Assembly: GCA_011620245.1 (NCBI GenBank)
Contig: WOZN01000332.1
Span: 1-7,860, forward strand
Source: Acidovorax sp.
GTDB lineage: Bacteria; Pseudomonadota; Gammaproteobacteria; Burkholderiales; Burkholderiaceae_C
DNA: 7,860 nt
Direction: 5' to 3'
The number at the start of each line of letters is the position of its first letter. Within the stretch, counting starts at the first letter, position 1. Both the position numbers and the translations under genes were made by a program. A model generated the notes under the pieces. It worked only from the letters and a program-made list of their open reading frames with translations, ran no database searches and was not told the origin of the DNA. Positions 7,001-7,860 of the stretch are shown here, piece by piece.

Positions 7001-7631
7001 CGAGTTCCTCACGGGCTACCAGAACGCCGCCTACGCCGCCGACTACCAGGCGTTTGTCGAAAAGGTGAAGGCGGCCGAGGCGAAACTGGGCACCAGCACC
7101 CGCCTGTCCGAAGCCGTGGCGCGCTACCTCTTCAAGCTCATGGCCTACAAGGACGAGTACGAGGTGGCCCGGCTGCATACCGGCAAGGCATTCACGGACC
7201 AGATCGCCACCATGTTCGAAGGCGACTACAAGCTGGTACACCACCTGGCGCCGCCCCTGACGGCCAAAAAGAACGACCGGGGCGAACTCGTCAAGCAGCC
7301 CTTCGGCCCCTGGATGCGCAGCGCCTTCGGCCTGCTGGCCAGAATGAAAGGCCTGCGCGGCACGGCGCTGGACATCTTCGGCAGGACCGGGGAGCGCCGC
7401 ATGGAGCGCGCGCTGATCGTGGAATACCGCGCCTGCGTCGAGGAGCTGCTGCAGGGCCTGAACGCCGGCAACCTGGCCCTGGCCGTGGAGATCGCCCGCA
7501 TCCCCGAGGAGATCCGCGGCTACGGCCATGTGAAGGAGCGCCACCTGAAGGCGGCACGCCCGAAATGGGACGGCCTGATGGCGCAATGGCGCGGCAGCAA
7601 GGCGACCGCACCCCGCCACCAGGCTGCCTGA
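4002..7631 (+). CDS. fused indolepyruvate ferredoxin oxidoreductase (IorA-IorB type, 1209 aa)
   Basis: Thiamine-diphosphate enzyme that oxidatively decarboxylates aryl-pyruvates (indole-, phenyl- or hydroxyphenylpyruvate) to aryl-acetyl-CoA, passing electrons to ferredoxin or another acceptor; cytoplasmic. Domain order: a pyrimidine-binding domain (G-Y-R-G-S-P at 61-66, probable catalytic Glu94/95 in N-E-E-L-A), a linker domain, then the pyrophosphate-binding domain (F-C-S-G-C-P-H at 462-468, G-D-G at 528-530 with Asn557 closing the motif). Next are cysteine clusters (Cys686, 689, 692, 698 and Cys719, 725, 730), a lysine-rich linker (742-749), the gamma domain (G-G-V-G-G-T-G-V at 775-782) and a C-terminal DUF6537-like region (about 955-1190). 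Archaeal enzymes split this over two subunits, so this is the one-chain proteobacterial form. The ATG at 4002 has a weak Shine-Dalgarno (GGAAA, 3992-3996). The divergent Lrp-type gene is the likely regulator. No ferredoxin or CoA-ligase gene is in view, so substrate preference and acceptor are open. Confidence 0.95.
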   Translation: MNAPLPEHIRKAIETVSLEDKYTLDHGRAFMSGVQALVRLPMLQRQRDAAAGLNTAGFISGYRGSPLGTYDQALWAAKKHLADNHIVFQPGVNEELAATAVWGTQQLDLYPQSKKYDGVFGIWYGKGPGVDRCPDVFKHANMAGTAGHGGVIAIAGDDHISKSSTAAHQSDHIFKACGTPVFFPSSVQDILDMGLHAFAMSRFSGLWSGMKTIQEVVESSSSISVDPDRVKIVMPEDFAMPPGGLHIRWPDAPLEQEARLMDYKWYAALAYVRANKLNYNVIEGKQDRFGIIASGKAYNDMRQALVDLGLDDGTCRQLGIRVHKVNVVWPLEAAITRDFALGLQEILVVEEKRQIIEYQLKEELYNWRDDVRPNVLGKFDEVEGDNSGGEWSRANPSQNWLLRAKADLTPAIIAKAIAKRLKKLGVPGDIIARMDAHIAIIEASERALTELKVDTGERVPWFCSGCPHNTSTRVPEGSRAVAGIGCHYMTTWMPDRNTSTFTQMGGEGVTWVGQAPFSKDRHVFANLGDGTYFHSGLLAIRQSIASGANITYKILYNDAVAMTGGQQVGERPEGHSVAQIAHSLRAEGVARLVVVTDEPGKYHGRTHQLDANPARARHHELINDLPPGVEVFHRDALDRIQRELREIAGCTAIIYDQTCATEKRRRRKRGTLATPAKTVVINELVCEGCGDCSVQSNCLSVEPVETAFGRKRRINQSTCNKDYSCLKGFCPSFVTVEGGQLKKSKKEKKGDLSSLPAIPEPVLPVAETAWGIVVGGVGGTGVITIGSLLGMAAHLEGKGVVTQDAGGLAQKGGAAWSHIQIANRQGAIYTTKVDTAKADLVIGCDAIVAAHKYTLAVMQPGRTFVALNSHGTPTAAFVTNPDWQFPAAQCGSAIATAVGAGAVGSFDAEQVAVQLLGDSIYTNPLMLGYAWQKGRVPLSHASLMRAMELNGVQVDNNQAAFEWGRRCAHDLAAVQALFAAAQVIQFVKKPSLAEIVGKRIEFLTGYQNAAYAADYQAFVEKVKAAEAKLGTSTRLSEAVARYLFKLMAYKDEYEVARLHTGKAFTDQIATMFEGDYKLVHHLAPPLTAKKNDRGELVKQPFGPWMRSAFGLLARMKGLRGTALDIFGRTGERRMERALIVEYRACVEELLQGLNAGNLALAVEIARIPEEIRGYGHVKERHLKAARPKWDGLMAQWRGSKATAPRHQAA

Positions 7632-7641
7632 ACACCGGCGC

Positions 7642-7667
7642 AAGGCCTGCGCCTGGCGCAGGCTTTT
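7642..7667 (+). terminator. intrinsic terminator of the oxidoreductase gene
   Basis: GCCTGCGC (7645-7652) pairs perfectly with GCGCAGGC (7656-7663) around a CTG loop and is followed by TTTT (7664-7667). AAG before the stem can extend pairing into the T-run. It begins 13 bp after the stop codon. Confidence 0.85.
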
Positions 7668-7668
7668 A

Positions 7669-7733
7669 CTATCAAAACAGGAGCTTATAGCGCTTACCCA
7701 TTAAGCGCTACAGGCATTTTTTATCCTTATTTT
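7669..7733 (+). repeat. palindromic intergenic repeat, copy B (second terminator-like hairpin)
   Basis: It starts with CTAT directly after the first terminator, then AGCTT, then a perfect 9-bp stem TAGCGCTTA (7688-7696) / TAAGCGCTA (7702-7710) with loop CCCAT. A T6 run (7717-7722) and a second T-rich stretch up to 7733 follow. Blocks, order and orientation relative to the upstream gene match the copy at 3278-3344. The stem plus T-run could stop transcription. It lies six bases farther from the T-run than an ideal terminator, so repeat is the safer call. Confidence 0.8.
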
Positions 7734-7802
7734 CGGTCCCCCCTCGGCAAGGCTGCCTGTACGGCCAACACCCGGCGTCGGCTTGTGTCTTGGATCGTGA
7801 AC

Positions 7803-7860
7803 ATGCTCTTAGGGATGCGGAAATTGCCAATGTCCCGTTTATGGCGAGCGCTGGCGGGAT
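7803..7860 (+). CDS. possible start of a further gene, cut by the window end
   Basis: A frame opens with ATG at 7803 and runs to the end of the window without a stop (19 codons). Further ATGs in the same frame at 7815 and 7830 are possible starts. The last of these begins M-S-R-L-W-R-A-L-A-G, which has the basic-then-hydrophobic look of an export signal. No convincing Shine-Dalgarno is present. Nothing identifies the product. The space before it (7734-7802) shows no feature. Confidence 0.25.
   Translation, partial: MLLGMRKLPMSRLWRALAG

Noticed and set aside
3834..7643. Very long minus-strand open frame across the oxidoreductase gene, continuous with the regulator frame
   Set aside because: Its upstream part is the antisense frame of a well-supported gene in GC-rich DNA and has low-complexity His/Ala/Gly/Arg composition. 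Family similarity begins only at the regulator's ATG (3833).

Overview
The window is GC-rich DNA with dense coding on both strands. It looks like a beta-proteobacterium of the family Comamonadaceae (Acidovorax/Comamonas/Delftia type). That placement is an inference. It rests on codon usage, the fused indolepyruvate-oxidoreductase gene next to an Lrp-type regulator, and two copies of a short palindromic intergenic repeat that I recall as abundant in that family. No phage, insertion sequence, CRISPR array, tRNA or rRNA is visible. This appears to be an ordinary chromosomal region, not a mobile island.

Layout from left to right. Positions 1-146 hold nothing I recognise. Positions 147-296 (minus) encode a 49-residue single-pass membrane protein. 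It is divergent from mltA (295-1452, plus), and the two start codons share one CATG. mltA encodes a lipoprotein lytic transglycosylase. It converges, with a 16-bp gap, on a 575-residue major-facilitator exporter with a C-terminal soluble domain (1469-3196, minus). The mltA stop codon sits at the tip of a strong hairpin between these two genes.

Behind the exporter start, and before the stop of the next gene, lies one copy of the palindromic repeat (3278-3344). Then comes an Lrp/AsnC-family regulator (3348-3833, minus). It is divergent from a 1209-residue fused indolepyruvate ferredoxin oxidoreductase (4002-7631, plus). The 168-bp space between them holds nested inverted repeats next to the regulator's start, a plausible operator. 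The oxidoreductase gene ends in a textbook intrinsic terminator, followed at once by the second copy of the repeat. A possible new gene begins about 60 bp before the window ends.

The clearest functional unit is the regulator/oxidoreductase pair. The likely scheme is that an amino-acid-sensing Lrp-type protein controls oxidative decarboxylation of aryl-pyruvates, derived from aromatic amino acids by transamination, to aryl-acetyl-CoA. The other genes (cell-wall turnover, export, small membrane protein) show no obvious tie to this pathway. I found no strong evidence for a wholly new system. The items most worth a second look are the repeat pair placed the same way behind two different genes, the shared-CATG divergent starts, and the putative operator plus coupling mini-ORF in front of the regulator.
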